Below, piece after piece: positions 36,597-46,182 of a stretch of DNA of 64,000 nucleotides. The notes beneath the pieces were generated by a model. It saw only the letters and a program-made list of their open reading frames with translations. It was not told where the DNA came from and did no database searches. The number at the start of each line of letters is the position of its first letter. Position 1 is the stretch's first letter. Origin of the DNA: Sporosarcina aquimarina (lineage in GTDB: Bacteria; Bacillota; Bacilli; Bacillales_A; Planococcaceae). The stretch covers positions 62,001 to 126,000 of the forward strand of contig NZ_JAMBOM010000001.1 of NCBI RefSeq assembly GCF_023715615.1. Reading direction: 5' to 3'. The position numbers and the translations under genes were made by a program.

Positions 36597-38087
36597 ATGA
36601 TTAAAAAAGTGCAATTGCCGTTGCAAACGGCAAACTTAGTCGTAGGTTTCATGGTATGGGTACTTATTTCGTCGCTGCTTCCATTCATTCGTGAAGACGT
36701 TGCAATCCCAGCATCACGTGTTGCGATTGTCACTGCAGTTCCAGTCGTTCTCGGTTCGATCTTGCGCATTCCGCTTGGCTATTATGCAAACGTTTTTGGA
36801 GCAAGGATTATCTTTGCAGTGAGTTTCATCCTGTTACTATTTCCAGTGTTCTACATAAGTGCTGCATCATCATTTACTGACTTGATCATTGGCGGAACGT
36901 TCCTCGGAATCGGGGGTGCCGTATTCTCTGTTGGGGTTACTTCACTGCCGAAGTACTATCCAAAAGAAAAACATGGCTTGGTCAACGGAATCTATGGAAT
37001 GGGGAACGTCGGTACAGCTGTTACAACGTTTGCAGCACCTGTCTTGGCGGTTCAGTTTGGATGGAGTGCTACTGTCAAATTCTATCTAATTCTATTGCTT
37101 GCGTTCGCGGCATTGAACTTCGTACTCGGTGATCGCAAAGAACCTAAAGTGAAGACATCGATGATCGGACAAATCAAAGGCGTCTATAAAAATGAAAAAC
37201 TATGGTTCTTTTCGTTATTCTATTTCATCACATTTGGAGCGTTTGTTGCGTTTACAATCTTCTTGCCGAACTTCCTGGTCGATTACTTTGAGTTGGAAAA
37301 AGTCGATGCAGGAATGCGGACAGCAGGCTTCATCATTGTCGCTACGTTGTTCCGTCCAGTGGGCGGGTGGCTTGCTGATCGCTTCCAACCACTATTCCTA
37401 TTAATGGGTGTTTTTGCAGGACTGACATTTGCTGCCGTTCTACTTGCGTTCTCACCCTCAATCTTGCTATATACGATTGGAATCATGCTCATTGCCCTAA
37501 CAGCTGGTATCGGAAATGGTGTTATTTTTAAACTTGTTCCGTTTTACTTCAGTAAACAAGCGGGAACAGCGAATGGTATTGTTTCGATGATGGGTGGTCT
37601 CGGTGGATTCTTCCCGCCCTTACTCTTATCTGCGGTACATTCAATGACAGGGTCGTACTCAATTGGGTTCATGGCATTTGCCCAGTTTGCACTCGTTAGT
37701 TTAGTCCTCGTCATCTGGCTCTATTACATGGACCGTCTGTCTACCGCAAAAGAAGTATTTGACTCGACAGGTTCAGGGATTCTTGTCACAGATGCATCCG
37801 GAAAGATTTTATCGGTGAATCCTGCCTTTACCCGGTTGACAGGATATCCTTCAGATGAAGTCATTGGGAAAAACCCGAATGTCCTCAGTTCAGGCAAGCA
37901 ATCCAAGGAGTTCTACACATCTATGTGGAGCGTCATTGGAAACGAAGGATCTTGGCAAGGCGAGATATGGAACAAACGGAGAGATGGTTCTGAATATCTA
38001 GAGCTGCTAACCATCAATGCCATTAAAAATAATGATGGTGACGTAACCCGATACGTTGGAACATTCAGCGATATAACCAGAGCTTAA
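36597..38087 (+). CDS. narT: Nitrate/nitrite MFS transporter with C-terminal PAS domain
   Basis: A 496-residue protein. Residues 1 to about 385 form a 12-helix major facilitator of the nitrate/nitrite porter group (LQTANLVVGFMVWVLISSLL; GIYGMGNVGTAVTTFAAPVL; GIVSMMGGLGGFFPPLLLSA are the conserved segments). The last 110 residues are a complete PAS/PAC domain (FDSTGSGILVTDASGKILS; NPAFTRLTGYPSDEVIGKNP; RDGSEYLELLTINAI; GTFSDITRA), ending without any output domain. NarT/NarK porters normally stop after the last helix. ATG 36597 is chosen because the family begins there; GTG 36534, next to the upstream stop, would add 21 residues but has no ribosome binding site. The PAS part could regulate transport. 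Confidence 0.88.
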   Translation: MIKKVQLPLQTANLVVGFMVWVLISSLLPFIREDVAIPASRVAIVTAVPVVLGSILRIPLGYYANVFGARIIFAVSFILLLFPVFYISAASSFTDLIIGGTFLGIGGAVFSVGVTSLPKYYPKEKHGLVNGIYGMGNVGTAVTTFAAPVLAVQFGWSATVKFYLILLLAFAALNFVLGDRKEPKVKTSMIGQIKGVYKNEKLWFFSLFYFITFGAFVAFTIFLPNFLVDYFELEKVDAGMRTAGFIIVATLFRPVGGWLADRFQPLFLLMGVFAGLTFAAVLLAFSPSILLYTIGIMLIALTAGIGNGVIFKLVPFYFSKQAGTANGIVSMMGGLGGFFPPLLLSAVHSMTGSYSIGFMAFAQFALVSLVLVIWLYYMDRLSTAKEVFDSTGSGILVTDASGKILSVNPAFTRLTGYPSDEVIGKNPNVLSSGKQSKEFYTSMWSVIGNEGSWQGEIWNKRRDGSEYLELLTINAIKNNDGDVTRYVGTFSDITRA

Positions 38088-38092
38088 AACGG

Positions 38093-38121
38093 GGACGGCC
38101 GGTCGATTCGACTGGCGGTCC
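38093..38121 (+). terminator. Hairpin after the transporter gene, without T-run
   Basis: GGACGGCCGGTC and GACTGGCGGTCC pair over 12 positions (one mismatch, one G-U) with a 5-nt loop. It is not followed by T residues, so it may be a weak terminator or an RNA-stability hairpin between the nre/narT run and the Mo-cofactor genes. Confidence 0.4.
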
Positions 38122-38155
38122 TCTGCTTACTTTACGCGAAAAGAAGGTGCGTATT

Positions 38156-39175
38156 TTGGAACAACGTTACTCAAGACAAGTTTTGTTCAATCCGATTGGA
38201 CAGACAGGGCAAAGAAAATTGGAAAACTCCCACGTGTTTGTCCTCGGATGTGGGGCACTTGGGTCGGCAATTGCAGAGACACTTGTGCGTGCAGGTATTC
38301 AGAAACTGACGATAGCGGATCGGGATTATGTAGAGCCTTCGAATCTGCAAAGACAACAACTGTTCATAGAGCAGGATGCTGTTCAAGGCGTGCCGAAAGT
38401 GATTGCTGCAGAAGCAAGACTGCGTGCGATTCGCAGTGATGTGACACTCGTTCCGTTGCTTGATCATGTTGATGGACAACTTTTGGAGCGGTATGCGCAG
38501 GATGCAGATATCTTATTGGATGCGACCGATAACTTTGAAGCTAGGTTATTACTGAATGACTTCGCATGGAAACATGGTATTCCATGGATTTATGGAGCAT
38601 GTGTCGGAAGTTCCAGCAGCATATTTCCATTCGTCCCGGAGAAAACGCCATGCTTCAGATGTTTGTTGCCAGTACTTCCTTCTGTCAATGAAACCTGTGA
38701 TACTACGGGAATTATTGCACCAGCTGTTCAACTCACAGCAGCACATCAAAGTACAGAAGCTCTAAAGTGGCTAACAGGGAACGAAGAAGCGATGCGTACA
38801 AAATTGTTACACACAGATATTTGGCATCATACACAAGTGGAAGCCGGTATCACACGCTTAAAAAAGGAAGCGTGTGAAACGTGTGGAAGTACTCCTACAT
38901 ACCCTTCCTTGAATTCCGATGCAGGCACCCACTACGCCGTATTGTGCGGAAGGGAAACGGTGCAAATCATCCCGGCTGCTGAGCGTAAGTTGACAGGAGA
39001 TGATGTCTATCGCGTTGCAGACCGTCTTGGAACAGTGGAAAAGCATACCCCGTTTTTTGTAGAGTTTTACGCAGAAGGGTATCGATGTGTAGGGTTCTCA
39101 AATGGAAGACTGCTCATTCATGGGTTGAAGGATATCAGGAAAGGGCGCAAAATCTATCACCAGCTGTTTGGATAA
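38156..39175 (+). CDS. moeB: MoeB/ThiF-family sulfur-carrier adenylyltransferase
   Basis: A 339-residue E1-like enzyme that adenylates the C-terminal Gly-Gly of MoaD (or ThiS). The ATP-binding GCGALGSAIAETLVRAGI, the catalytic region RDYVEPSNLQRQ, LDATDNFEARLLLND and the zinc Cys pairs CFRC and CETC are present; the C-terminal 80 residues form a further domain in place of the rhodanese seen in some homologues. TTG 38156 is preferred (GAAGGTG 6 bp upstream); GTG 38147 lies within that site. Placement with moa genes argues for MoaD as partner, a protein encoded at 42465. Confidence 0.85.
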   Translation: MEQRYSRQVLFNPIGQTGQRKLENSHVFVLGCGALGSAIAETLVRAGIQKLTIADRDYVEPSNLQRQQLFIEQDAVQGVPKVIAAEARLRAIRSDVTLVPLLDHVDGQLLERYAQDADILLDATDNFEARLLLNDFAWKHGIPWIYGACVGSSSSIFPFVPEKTPCFRCLLPVLPSVNETCDTTGIIAPAVQLTAAHQSTEALKWLTGNEEAMRTKLLHTDIWHHTQVEAGITRLKKEACETCGSTPTYPSLNSDAGTHYAVLCGRETVQIIPAAERKLTGDDVYRVADRLGTVEKHTPFFVEFYAEGYRCVGFSNGRLLIHGLKDIRKGRKIYHQLFG

Positions 39176-39188
39176 GGGGAGAATTGAT

Positions 39189-39695
39189 GTGCAAAAAGGG
39201 AACTCAGAAATGAAGAGGAAATTGAATGTATGTGTGTTGACAGTTAGCGATACACGCACAGAACAAGATGACAATAGCGGAAGATTGATCAGAGAAAAGG
39301 TAGAAGAGGCCGGGCATGAAGTCATTGCTCGCATCATTTGTCCGGATGATAAAAACGCAATTTTAAAAGCGGTGGAGTCATGGATTGGCAAAAAGGATGC
39401 GAATGCGATTATCATCACTGGGGGAACCGGTATCAGCTATCGGGATGTGACAATTGAAACGATCCGACCGTTTTTCACAAAAGAATTAACCGGTTTTGGA
39501 GAGTTGTTCCGCTATATCAGTTATGCAGAGGATGTCGGCTCGAAAGCGCTGTTAAGTCGTGCAGCTGCTGGAGCTGTCGGAGAAAAAGTTCTGTTTGCGT
39601 TACCAGGGTCTGTAAAAGCAGTGGCGCTTGCGATGGATCGCCTTGTTATGCCGGAGCTATTGCACATTCACTATGAGTTAACGAAGCATTTGTAA
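39189..39695 (+). CDS. moaB: Molybdenum cofactor biosynthesis protein B
   Basis: A 168-residue MogA/MoaB-fold protein that adenylates molybdopterin or assists Mo insertion. Family marks are VCVLTVSDTRTEQDDNSG and the nucleotide loop ITGGTGISYRDVTIE. GTG 39189 has AAGGGGAG 7 bp upstream; ATG 39210 with AAGGGA is a good alternative that would remove seven residues. It lies 13 bp after moeB and is convergent with moaC. Confidence 0.88.
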   Translation: MQKGNSEMKRKLNVCVLTVSDTRTEQDDNSGRLIREKVEEAGHEVIARIICPDDKNAILKAVESWIGKKDANAIIITGGTGISYRDVTIETIRPFFTKELTGFGELFRYISYAEDVGSKALLSRAAAGAVGEKVLFALPGSVKAVALAMDRLVMPELLHIHYELTKHL

Positions 39696-39702
39696 GGGAT
39701 AT

Positions 39703-39732
39703 AAAAAAACGGAAGCGAGTTTACGCATCCGT
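39703..39732 (-). terminator. Terminator of moaC, between convergent moaB and moaC
   Basis: ACGGATGCG and CGCTTCCGT pair with one mismatch around a 6-nt loop; on the minus strand they are followed by seven T. The stem includes the last codons of moaC. Confidence 0.75.
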
Positions 39733-40215
39733 CCTTGTATAATCACCGTTTTTTCCGCCTGTTTTAGATTGAAGCATTGTAGGGCCGATGACCATTTCTT
39801 TGCCGGCTGCTTTACACATGTCGTACACCGTTAAGGCAGTCACTGATGCAGCTGTGAGTGCTTCCATTTCAACGCCAGTGAGTCCCGTCGTTTTCACCTC
39901 TGAACGAATGAGTACTTCATAGTGTTGTGCGGATTCATCGATATTCCATTCAAATCGGATGTCAACGCCGGTTAGAGGAAGTGGATGACACATTGGAATG
40001 ATGGTTGCCGTATTTTTAGCCGCCATAATCCCAGCGACTTGTGCCACTGCGAAGACATCGCCTTTTTTATTTTTACCGTCTTTAATTTGATTGTAAATCG
40101 TTTCATTGACAAGGATGGATGTACTTGCAACAGCAGTTCGGGATGTAATAGATTTGTCGGATACATCGACCATTCGTGCACGTCCTTGGTCATTAAAATG
40201 AGTGAGTTCAGACAT
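39721..40215 (-). CDS. moaC: Cyclic pyranopterin monophosphate synthase
   Basis: A 164-residue MoaC, which converts the MoaA product to cyclic pyranopterin monophosphate. The family core is seen in [33 protein letters not shown] and [20 protein letters not shown], with the final KTGGKNG. The ATG at 40215 has AAAGGAA 8 bp upstream. It is the only Mo-cofactor gene on the minus strand, divergent from moeA with about 60 bp between them. Confidence 0.95.
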   Translation of the reverse strand: MSELTHFNDQGRARMVDVSDKSITSRTAVASTSILVNETIYNQIKDGKNKKGDVFAVAQVAGIMAAKNTATIIPMCHPLPLTGVDIRFEWNIDESAQHYEVLIRSEVKTTGLTGVEMEALTAASVTALTVYDMCKAAGKEMVIGPTMLQSKTGGKNGDYTRTDA

Positions 40216-40275
40216 TCGAATCATTCCTTTCAACTCTGATACACTCAGTATAACAGAAGAAAGCAGGTGCTTTTA

Positions 40276-41529
40276 GTGGAGATGAGAAAGCCAATCCCAG
40301 TAGCCGAAGCAGTAGCGCAAGTAATGGGTCACGTTCACCGGTTAACAACCGAAACGATTACCTTGGAACAGTCTATGGGCCGTATACTGGCAGATCCGAT
40401 TGTTGCGCGTCACAATGTCCCGCCTTTTGACCGGTCACCGTATGATGGATTTGCAATTCGAGCGGAAGACAGCAGTGGCGCATCAGGGGACAACCGCGTG
40501 GCATTTAAAGTCATTGGTGAGATTGGCGCGGGCTCTGTGGGCGAACAGCCGGTGGGCGCTCATGAAGCATATCGAATAATGACAGGTGCTCAAATTCCTG
40601 AAAGTGCAGACGCTGTCGTGATGTTTGAACAGACGGTTGAAACTGAAGAAGGATTTACGATCAGAAAACCTTTTGAAACGGGAGAAAATATCTCATGTGA
40701 AGGGGAAGATGCTTCGAAAGGCGAGATGCTGATTCCAGCGGGAACTTTCATTCACGCAGGTACGATTGCATTGCTTGCGACATTTGGATATGCAGATGTA
40801 GCGGTTTATCGGCAGCCAGTCGTAGGGGTTTTGTCGACAGGAACAGAATTGTTGGACGTGTCGAATGATTTAGTGCCAGGTAAAATTAGAAACTCCAATG
40901 GTCCAATGGTGAAAGCGCAACTTGAGCGACTAGGCATACCATTCAAATCGTATGGCACTTCCTCAGACGACTTGGATGCATGCACAGAAGTGATTGTGCG
41001 TGCGCTGCAAGAAACGGATGCACTCATTACAACAGGTGGCGTTTCAGTCGGAGATTTCGATTATTTACCTGCAATCTATGAACGGTTAGGGGCAAAAGTG
41101 TTGTTCAACAAAGTTGCCATGCGCCCGGGAAGTGTGACGACGGTTGCAGTCCTAGGGGACAAGTTCTTGTTCGGACTTTCCGGAAACCCTTCAGCTTGTT
41201 TTACAGGGTTTGAACTGTTTGCACGTCCTGCCTTACTTTCAATGATGGGATGCACAGCACCATACCTGCCCTATTTAAAAGCCACATTAGCAGAAGATAT
41301 TACAAAACCGAATCCGTTCACTCGATTTGTCCGCGCGGTTTGGCAAATGACTGAAAAGGGTGTAACGGCAGCTCCTGCAGGGTTCAATAAATCCAACGCA
41401 GTGTCATCGATTGCGAGAGGAAACTGTCTGATTGTATTACCAAGTGGAACGAGAGGCTATTCTACAGGCGATGAAGTAGACTTATTGCTAATTGGCGCTG
41501 AACAAGGTGTGGAGGATTGGGTGCTTTGA
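40276..41529 (+). CDS. moeA: Molybdopterin molybdenumtransferase
   Basis: A 417-residue MoeA that inserts molybdate into adenylated molybdopterin. The domain order is normal: N-terminal PVAEAVAQVMGH and PPFDRSPYDGFAIR, central VGVLSTGTEL, TTGGVSVGDFDYLP, and LFGLSGNPSACFTGFELF, followed by a C-terminal beta domain. GTG 40276 has AGGTG 6 bp upstream; ATG 40282 is the alternative. It starts a tightly packed run, moeA-mobB-moaE-moaD-mobA-moaA. Confidence 0.94.
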   Translation: MEMRKPIPVAEAVAQVMGHVHRLTTETITLEQSMGRILADPIVARHNVPPFDRSPYDGFAIRAEDSSGASGDNRVAFKVIGEIGAGSVGEQPVGAHEAYRIMTGAQIPESADAVVMFEQTVETEEGFTIRKPFETGENISCEGEDASKGEMLIPAGTFIHAGTIALLATFGYADVAVYRQPVVGVLSTGTELLDVSNDLVPGKIRNSNGPMVKAQLERLGIPFKSYGTSSDDLDACTEVIVRALQETDALITTGGVSVGDFDYLPAIYERLGAKVLFNKVAMRPGSVTTVAVLGDKFLFGLSGNPSACFTGFELFARPALLSMMGCTAPYLPYLKATLAEDITKPNPFTRFVRAVWQMTEKGVTAAPAGFNKSNAVSSIARGNCLIVLPSGTRGYSTGDEVDLLLIGAEQGVEDWVL

Positions 41530-42035
41530 AGACCCTCCATATTGTTGGCTATAAAAACAGCGGAAAGACGACTCTGCTAGAACGTTGGATCGGTGTTTTG
41601 AAAGGGAGAGGGCTTGCGGTCGCTGTGTTGAAGCATCATGGTCACGGGGGACAGATTGAGTTGCATTCTGTAGAAACCGATACCGGTCGTTTTTTCGAAA
41701 ATGGCGCGGATGCGACACTAGTGGCAGGCGGTGGCAGTGCTCAGCTTTTATTAAACAATGAGCCCTCATTTCCCGCATTAAAAGCGCTAGTTACATACGA
41801 TTCGCCAGACGTGTTGCTGATTGAAGGCTATAAGGATGAGCCCGGCGCGAAGGTTGTTCTCGTTCGCAGCAGCGAAGACTGGGATACATTGCAAGAACTT
41901 GAAGGAATTCAGCTTGTTATTGGAGAGGTTGTGCACAGTGAATACTCGATTATCAAAGATCGAGATGATTCGGTGAAACTCGAGAACTGGTTCACTGATT
42001 GGCTGAATAAGGAGGATCATCATGAAACCATTTGA
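41526..42035 (+). CDS. mobB: Molybdopterin-guanine dinucleotide biosynthesis protein B
   Basis: A 169-residue P-loop GTPase (HIVGYKNSGKTTLLERWI; LIEGYKDEPGAKVVLVR) that aids attachment of GMP to molybdopterin. TTG 41526 overlaps the moeA stop by 4 bp and has GGAGG 10 bp upstream. It overlaps moaE by 14 bp. Confidence 0.9.
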   Translation: MKTLHIVGYKNSGKTTLLERWIGVLKGRGLAVAVLKHHGHGGQIELHSVETDTGRFFENGADATLVAGGGSAQLLLNNEPSFPALKALVTYDSPDVLLIEGYKDEPGAKVVLVRSSEDWDTLQELEGIQLVIGEVVHSEYSIIKDRDDSVKLENWFTDWLNKEDHHETI

Positions 42036-42468
42036 AGTAGTAGAAGCACCGATTGATCCGCAAGTATATTGCGATTACGTACTCCATGCGGGTGCAGGCG
42101 CGGTCACATTGTTCACGGGTCACGTTCGGGAATGGACGCACGGCGTACGGACGGTGTATTTAGCTTACGAAGCGTATGTACCAATGGCAGAAAAAAAACT
42201 TGCTGAAATCGGTGCGGAAATAGAAACGAAATGGCCAGGGGTCAAAGTTGCGATTGCGCATCGCATCGGGGAATTGCACATTTCGGATATTGCTGTTGTG
42301 ATCGCGGTTTCATCTCCGCACCGAAAAGCTGCCTATGAAGCGAATGAATACGCAATTGAGCGTATTAAAGAAGTTGTTCCAATCTGGAAAAAAGAGGTTT
42401 GGGAAGACGGCGAAGAGTGGTTAGGCGCCCAAAAGAAATATCCTGAAAAAGGAGTGGATTCTGTATGA
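42022..42468 (+). CDS. moaE: Molybdopterin synthase catalytic subunit
   Basis: A 148-residue MoaE that transfers sulfur from MoaD thiocarboxylate to precursor Z. Typical segments are GAVTLFTGHVREWTHG, YLAYEAYVPMAEKKLAEI, AIAHRIGELHI, VVIAVSSPHRKAAYEA and the C-terminal WKKEVWEDGEEWLG with the active-site Lys. AAGGAGG is 6-7 bp before the ATG. Overlaps moaD by 4 bp. Confidence 0.95.
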   Translation: MKPFEVVEAPIDPQVYCDYVLHAGAGAVTLFTGHVREWTHGVRTVYLAYEAYVPMAEKKLAEIGAEIETKWPGVKVAIAHRIGELHISDIAVVIAVSSPHRKAAYEANEYAIERIKEVVPIWKKEVWEDGEEWLGAQKKYPEKGVDSV

Positions 42469-42698
42469 TTCGCGTTCAATATTTTGCCAGACTAAGAGAG
42501 CTTGCTGGAAAAGGTCAAGAAATGTTGGACCGTGAACAGATGACGGTGCAAGAGCTGTTGGACTGGGCTGAAGAAACCTATCCCGGGTTTGGAAAAGACG
42601 ATATTCAAGTGGCGGTGAATGAAGAATATGCACTTCCTGAAGACGTCATTCGTTCAGGTGATGAATGTGCTTTCATTCCACCAGTCAGTGGAGGTTGA
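42465..42698 (+). CDS. moaD: Molybdopterin synthase sulfur-carrier subunit
   Basis: A 77-residue ubiquitin-fold protein ending in the essential Gly-Gly (PPVSGG). It carries sulfur as a C-terminal thiocarboxylate after adenylation by MoeB. AAGGAG lies about 10 bp before the ATG, inside moaE. Confidence 0.95.
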   Translation: MIRVQYFARLRELAGKGQEMLDREQMTVQELLDWAEETYPGFGKDDIQVAVNEEYALPEDVIRSGDECAFIPPVSGG

Positions 42699-42702
42699 TG
42701 TC

Positions 42703-43257
42703 GTGATTGGCATTGTATTAGCAGGGGGTCAGTCGAGACGATATGGTTCACCAAAAGCATTCGCAACGCACAATGGAAAGTGCTTTTACGAGTATGCGAT
42801 TGCTGCGTTAACGCCCCATTGCAAGCAAGTTGTAGTCGTTGCTAGACCAGAAGACGTTAATCGGTTTCCTAGTACATGGCATGTCGTCACGGATTTGCAG
42901 GAGTTTGCGGGACAAGGTCCACTCGCAGGGGTTTTAACGGGAATGAATACCATTCAAAGCGAATGGTATGCGGTGCTGCCGTGTGATGTTCCGTTTGCAG
43001 ATGACTCGATTATCCGGGAGTTAATGAATCATAGGACGGGCTATACGGCCGTTGCGATTGAAGAAGTCGGCAAGTTACACCCGCTTCTCTCCATTTGGAG
43101 CAAGGAGGCGGAACCGATGATCCGCTCTTCGCTCGAGATGGGGAACCGAAGTGTCCGACCGCTCATTCAACATTGGGTGGATGGACAAGCGTTATTGGGA
43201 AAGAAGCCATCCCTTTTTGTTAATGTAAATAGTCCTGGACAACTTGAGGGGAGATGA
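42703..43257 (+). CDS. mobA: Molybdenum cofactor guanylyltransferase
   Basis: A 184-residue nucleotidyltransferase that adds GMP to Mo-molybdopterin to make the MGD cofactor needed by NarG. The N-terminal [18 protein letters not shown] is the GTP-binding motif, and [13 protein letters not shown] holds the metal-binding Asp. GTG 42703 is taken because GGAGG is 8 bp upstream at the end of moaD; the frame stays open further upstream but without such a site. It lies 4 bp after moaD. Confidence 0.9.
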   Translation: MIGIVLAGGQSRRYGSPKAFATHNGKCFYEYAIAALTPHCKQVVVVARPEDVNRFPSTWHVVTDLQEFAGQGPLAGVLTGMNTIQSEWYAVLPCDVPFADDSIIRELMNHRTGYTAVAIEEVGKLHPLLSIWSKEAEPMIRSSLEMGNRSVRPLIQHWVDGQALLGKKPSLFVNVNSPGQLEGR

Positions 43258-43261
43258 CAAC

Positions 43262-44278
43262 ATGGAGCCGATAACAGATAAATTTGGCCGTCCGATTCGT
43301 GATTTGAGAATATCCGTGACAGACCGTTGCAACTTCAGATGCTCCTATTGCATGCCGAAAGAGATTTTTGGGGACGATTATGTATTCCTCCCGAAAAATG
43401 AGTTGTTGTCGTTTGAAGAAATTGAACGCCTCGCTCAGCTCTTTTCGAAACTGGGTGTGAAGAAGTTACGACTAACAGGCGGCGAACCACTCATGAGACG
43501 AGGACTTCCCGACCTTGTGGAGAAACTTGTGCAAATTGAAGGAATTGAAGATATCGGCCTCACAACAAACGCTGTTTTATTAGGTCAATATGCAGAACCT
43601 CTTTACGATGGGGGCTTACGAAGGTTGAATATTAGTCTAGATGCACTGGATTCGGAATTATTCGGGGACATGAACGGTCGAGGGGTCAAACCCGAAGTCA
43701 TCCTGAAAAATATTGATAAGGCACACGCTTTAGGGTTTACCATAAAGATGAACATGGTCGTGAAAAAGGGAACCAATGAACAAGAAATTTTACCGATGGC
43801 TAAATACTTTAAAGAGCGTGGTATCACGTTGCGATTCATTGAATTTATGGACGTTGGCAATGACAATGGGTGGAGTTTTGAAAAGGTCGTGACTAAGAAA
43901 GAAATACTGGAACGTCTACAAACTGTCCATGAACTTGAGCCAGTTGAAGAAGAATATTATGGTGAAGTAGCGAAGCGCTGGCGCTATAAAGACAATGGAG
44001 CAGAAGTTGGTTTCATCACATCGGTATCCGAATCATTCTGTTCATCGTGCACACGTGCTCGTCTTTCATCTGAAGGTAAGTTGTTTACATGTTTGTTTGC
44101 ATCAGAAGGATTCGATGTCCGCGCGCTTATTCGTGAGGGTGCTACAGACGAAGAACTTGTTGCAGCTGTAACGGGTGTATGGGAAAACCGTGGAGATCGT
44201 TATTCGGATGAACGTACAGAACAAACGGTGAAAAATCGTAAAAATAAAAAGATTAACATGAGTTATATCGGGGGCTGA
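43262..44278 (+). CDS. moaA: GTP 3',8-cyclase (radical SAM)
   Basis: A 338-residue radical SAM enzyme that makes the first Mo-cofactor intermediate from GTP. The N-terminal cluster motif is CNFRCSYC, the SAM/GGEP-like element is [10 protein letters not shown], and the C-terminal cluster ligands are [18 protein letters not shown]. It ends in Gly-Gly, as required for MoaA activity. The ATG at 43262 has GAGGGGAG 8 bp upstream, inside mobA. It is the last Mo-cofactor gene. Confidence 0.96.
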   Translation: MEPITDKFGRPIRDLRISVTDRCNFRCSYCMPKEIFGDDYVFLPKNELLSFEEIERLAQLFSKLGVKKLRLTGGEPLMRRGLPDLVEKLVQIEGIEDIGLTTNAVLLGQYAEPLYDGGLRRLNISLDALDSELFGDMNGRGVKPEVILKNIDKAHALGFTIKMNMVVKKGTNEQEILPMAKYFKERGITLRFIEFMDVGNDNGWSFEKVVTKKEILERLQTVHELEPVEEEYYGEVAKRWRYKDNGAEVGFITSVSESFCSSCTRARLSSEGKLFTCLFASEGFDVRALIREGATDEELVAAVTGVWENRGDRYSDERTEQTVKNRKNKKINMSYIGG

Positions 44279-44315
44279 CCAACAGCTCCCTTGAATAGTC
44301 GGGGGGGATTTGTAC

Positions 44316-46139
44316 ATGACTGGAAGAAACGAACCATGCCCATGCGGCAGTGGTAAAAAGTATAAAAAATGCTGTGGGAAAGTTGGCGATGATCTGCTTA
44401 GTGCTGTAGTCAATGAAGAGCTCGATCGTATTCTTAGTCAATTTTTCGATACATATCCAACAGGGGACAAGCGACAATCCATGATGCTTCTCATGCGTCA
44501 GTGGGCTGAAAAACTGCGCGGCAGTTGGGAGCCGGCACATATAGAAGAGGCGGCTTCTGAATTTTATTTATTCATAGAAGACAATTCCCAATGGAAAGAG
44601 TATATACGCAAGCAACAACCCGCTGCGGCTCGTGGAACGGTACAGGACGTTCTTAAGAAGTGGGAAGAGCCGTTTATGCTACTTGGTGAAATTACGGCGG
44701 CGAAGCCCAATGCGTTGGAGATTACAAAGTTATTGACTGGCGATGTAATTGAACTTGCGCGCATAGAGGGAATGCCAGCAGATGAAGGTACATTGCTGTT
44801 TGGCGTTGTACTTCCAGATACCCGCCGTGGTGACAATGCAGTAGCACCGGTTTCATCCATGCTGTTTTTAGCCAAATGGAGCAAACAGACGAAAAAATCA
44901 TTGCTTGAGCTATGGGAGAAATCATCTGATCAGTCGCCAGCAGAATTCATCCGCAAGCATACACTTGAAATATACGAGCTGCTCGTAAAACGCAGCATGG
45001 CTTCGATGAATGAAATGATTGAAGATGTACTTGCACCGGTGCAGTTGACGGCATTGAAACAGCTTGACGAACAGCTTGCAAAAGCAGATGAGTCTGCAGA
45101 TGTCAGAGAAATGCTTCAGAAATTGGCGGTTGCATACTTTTTAAATACCGAAATGACAGATGATGCTGAACTGGATGTGTCTGCGTTCGTACAAGCTTCA
45201 CTTCAAGTCGGACAGTCGTTATCACTGGTGAAACACGAGAGTTCGTTTGAACAGGCAGAAGATACGGTTATGGTTGAACACTTCTCGACTGAGTTGAAAG
45301 ACTTGTATGATGCAATGATGACAGATGGAAACGCTGCAGCACTTGCTATCTATGAGATTGGTACAGATCCAAGACCTACAGAGTCGGAGTTGTGGGAAAC
45401 AGCGATGACCACTTCTGGAGTTGTTGAACCTGAACGACGTCCTGGGGTAGATGAAGGGCGTGCTCAGCGACTTGCTTATGAAGCGTTCACTACAGAAAAC
45501 GAAGAAACGCGCCGGAAATTAGCGGATTCAGCGTTGTCCATTGTACCGGACTTGTCTGATGGGCTATTGCTGAAAGCAGAAACAGAAAAAGACGTGGAGA
45601 GGGCGAACGAGCTTTATGAGCAGGCAATCCGAGAGGCGAGCAAACGTTTTGAAGCAGGTGAAAATCCCTGGCAGAATATCCCGAACCGACCGTTCATGCG
45701 GGCGGCGTTTGCATATGGGACTCATTTGTTCATGCACGGAGAGTTCAACGAAGCTGCAGAAGTGTTCTTGGATCTCGTTCGCATGAATACGACAGACAAC
45801 CAAGGGGCGCGCTATGAAGCGATTGCATCGTTAATTCATGCACACCGTTTCAATGAAGCAGGTGAGCTATTAGTGCGCTACGAGCGCGGTTCTGAAAATG
45901 ATGCCACGTATTTATACTTGGATTGGAAACTCGAAAACGAGGCGACTAGTGGAGAATCTGAAGAAGAGGCAGATATGTTGAAGAAAGCATCTGCGGCAAA
46001 CGGCAACGTTATGCACTTGATGGCATTCCGTGCTCAAACGATAGATTATCCACGTCATGAGCGTCTTGAATCAGGAAGTAAAGAGGAGGCGCGCTATATT
46101 TGGTTGTTATTGAATGGACCAAGTGGTTTGAAGGGATAA
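44316..46139 (+). CDS. SEC-C motif protein with helical repeat region
   Basis: A 607-residue protein whose N-terminus, GRNEPCPCGSGKKYKKCCG, is a SEC-C zinc-binding motif (C8, C10, C19, C20). The rest is predicted helical and acidic. The C-terminal half looks like TPR-type repeats (RANELYEQAIREASKRFEAG; FAYGTHLFMHGEFNEAAEVF; ASLIHAHRFNEAGELLVRYE). SEC-C motifs are found in SecA and in many proteins of unknown role, where they bind zinc and sometimes ribosome or protein partners. Function unknown. ATG 44316 has a G-rich site (GGGGGGG) 8 bp upstream. It follows moaA by 37 bp and may be cotranscribed. Confidence 0.75.
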   Translation: MTGRNEPCPCGSGKKYKKCCGKVGDDLLSAVVNEELDRILSQFFDTYPTGDKRQSMMLLMRQWAEKLRGSWEPAHIEEAASEFYLFIEDNSQWKEYIRKQQPAAARGTVQDVLKKWEEPFMLLGEITAAKPNALEITKLLTGDVIELARIEGMPADEGTLLFGVVLPDTRRGDNAVAPVSSMLFLAKWSKQTKKSLLELWEKSSDQSPAEFIRKHTLEIYELLVKRSMASMNEMIEDVLAPVQLTALKQLDEQLAKADESADVREMLQKLAVAYFLNTEMTDDAELDVSAFVQASLQVGQSLSLVKHESSFEQAEDTVMVEHFSTELKDLYDAMMTDGNAAALAIYEIGTDPRPTESELWETAMTTSGVVEPERRPGVDEGRAQRLAYEAFTTENEETRRKLADSALSIVPDLSDGLLLKAETEKDVERANELYEQAIREASKRFEAGENPWQNIPNRPFMRAAFAYGTHLFMHGEFNEAAEVFLDLVRMNTTDNQGARYEAIASLIHAHRFNEAGELLVRYERGSENDATYLYLDWKLENEATSGESEEEADMLKKASAANGNVMHLMAFRAQTIDYPRHERLESGSKEEARYIWLLLNGPSGLKG

Positions 46140-46182
46140 TGGGTGAAGAAGAGAGTTAAAAAGTTTGAACGAGGCATGGAAA

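Noticed and set aside
38093..38121. Attachment site or recombination site
   Set aside because: It is a GC-rich imperfect hairpin after a stop codon, better explained as a weak terminator; no integrase gene is near.
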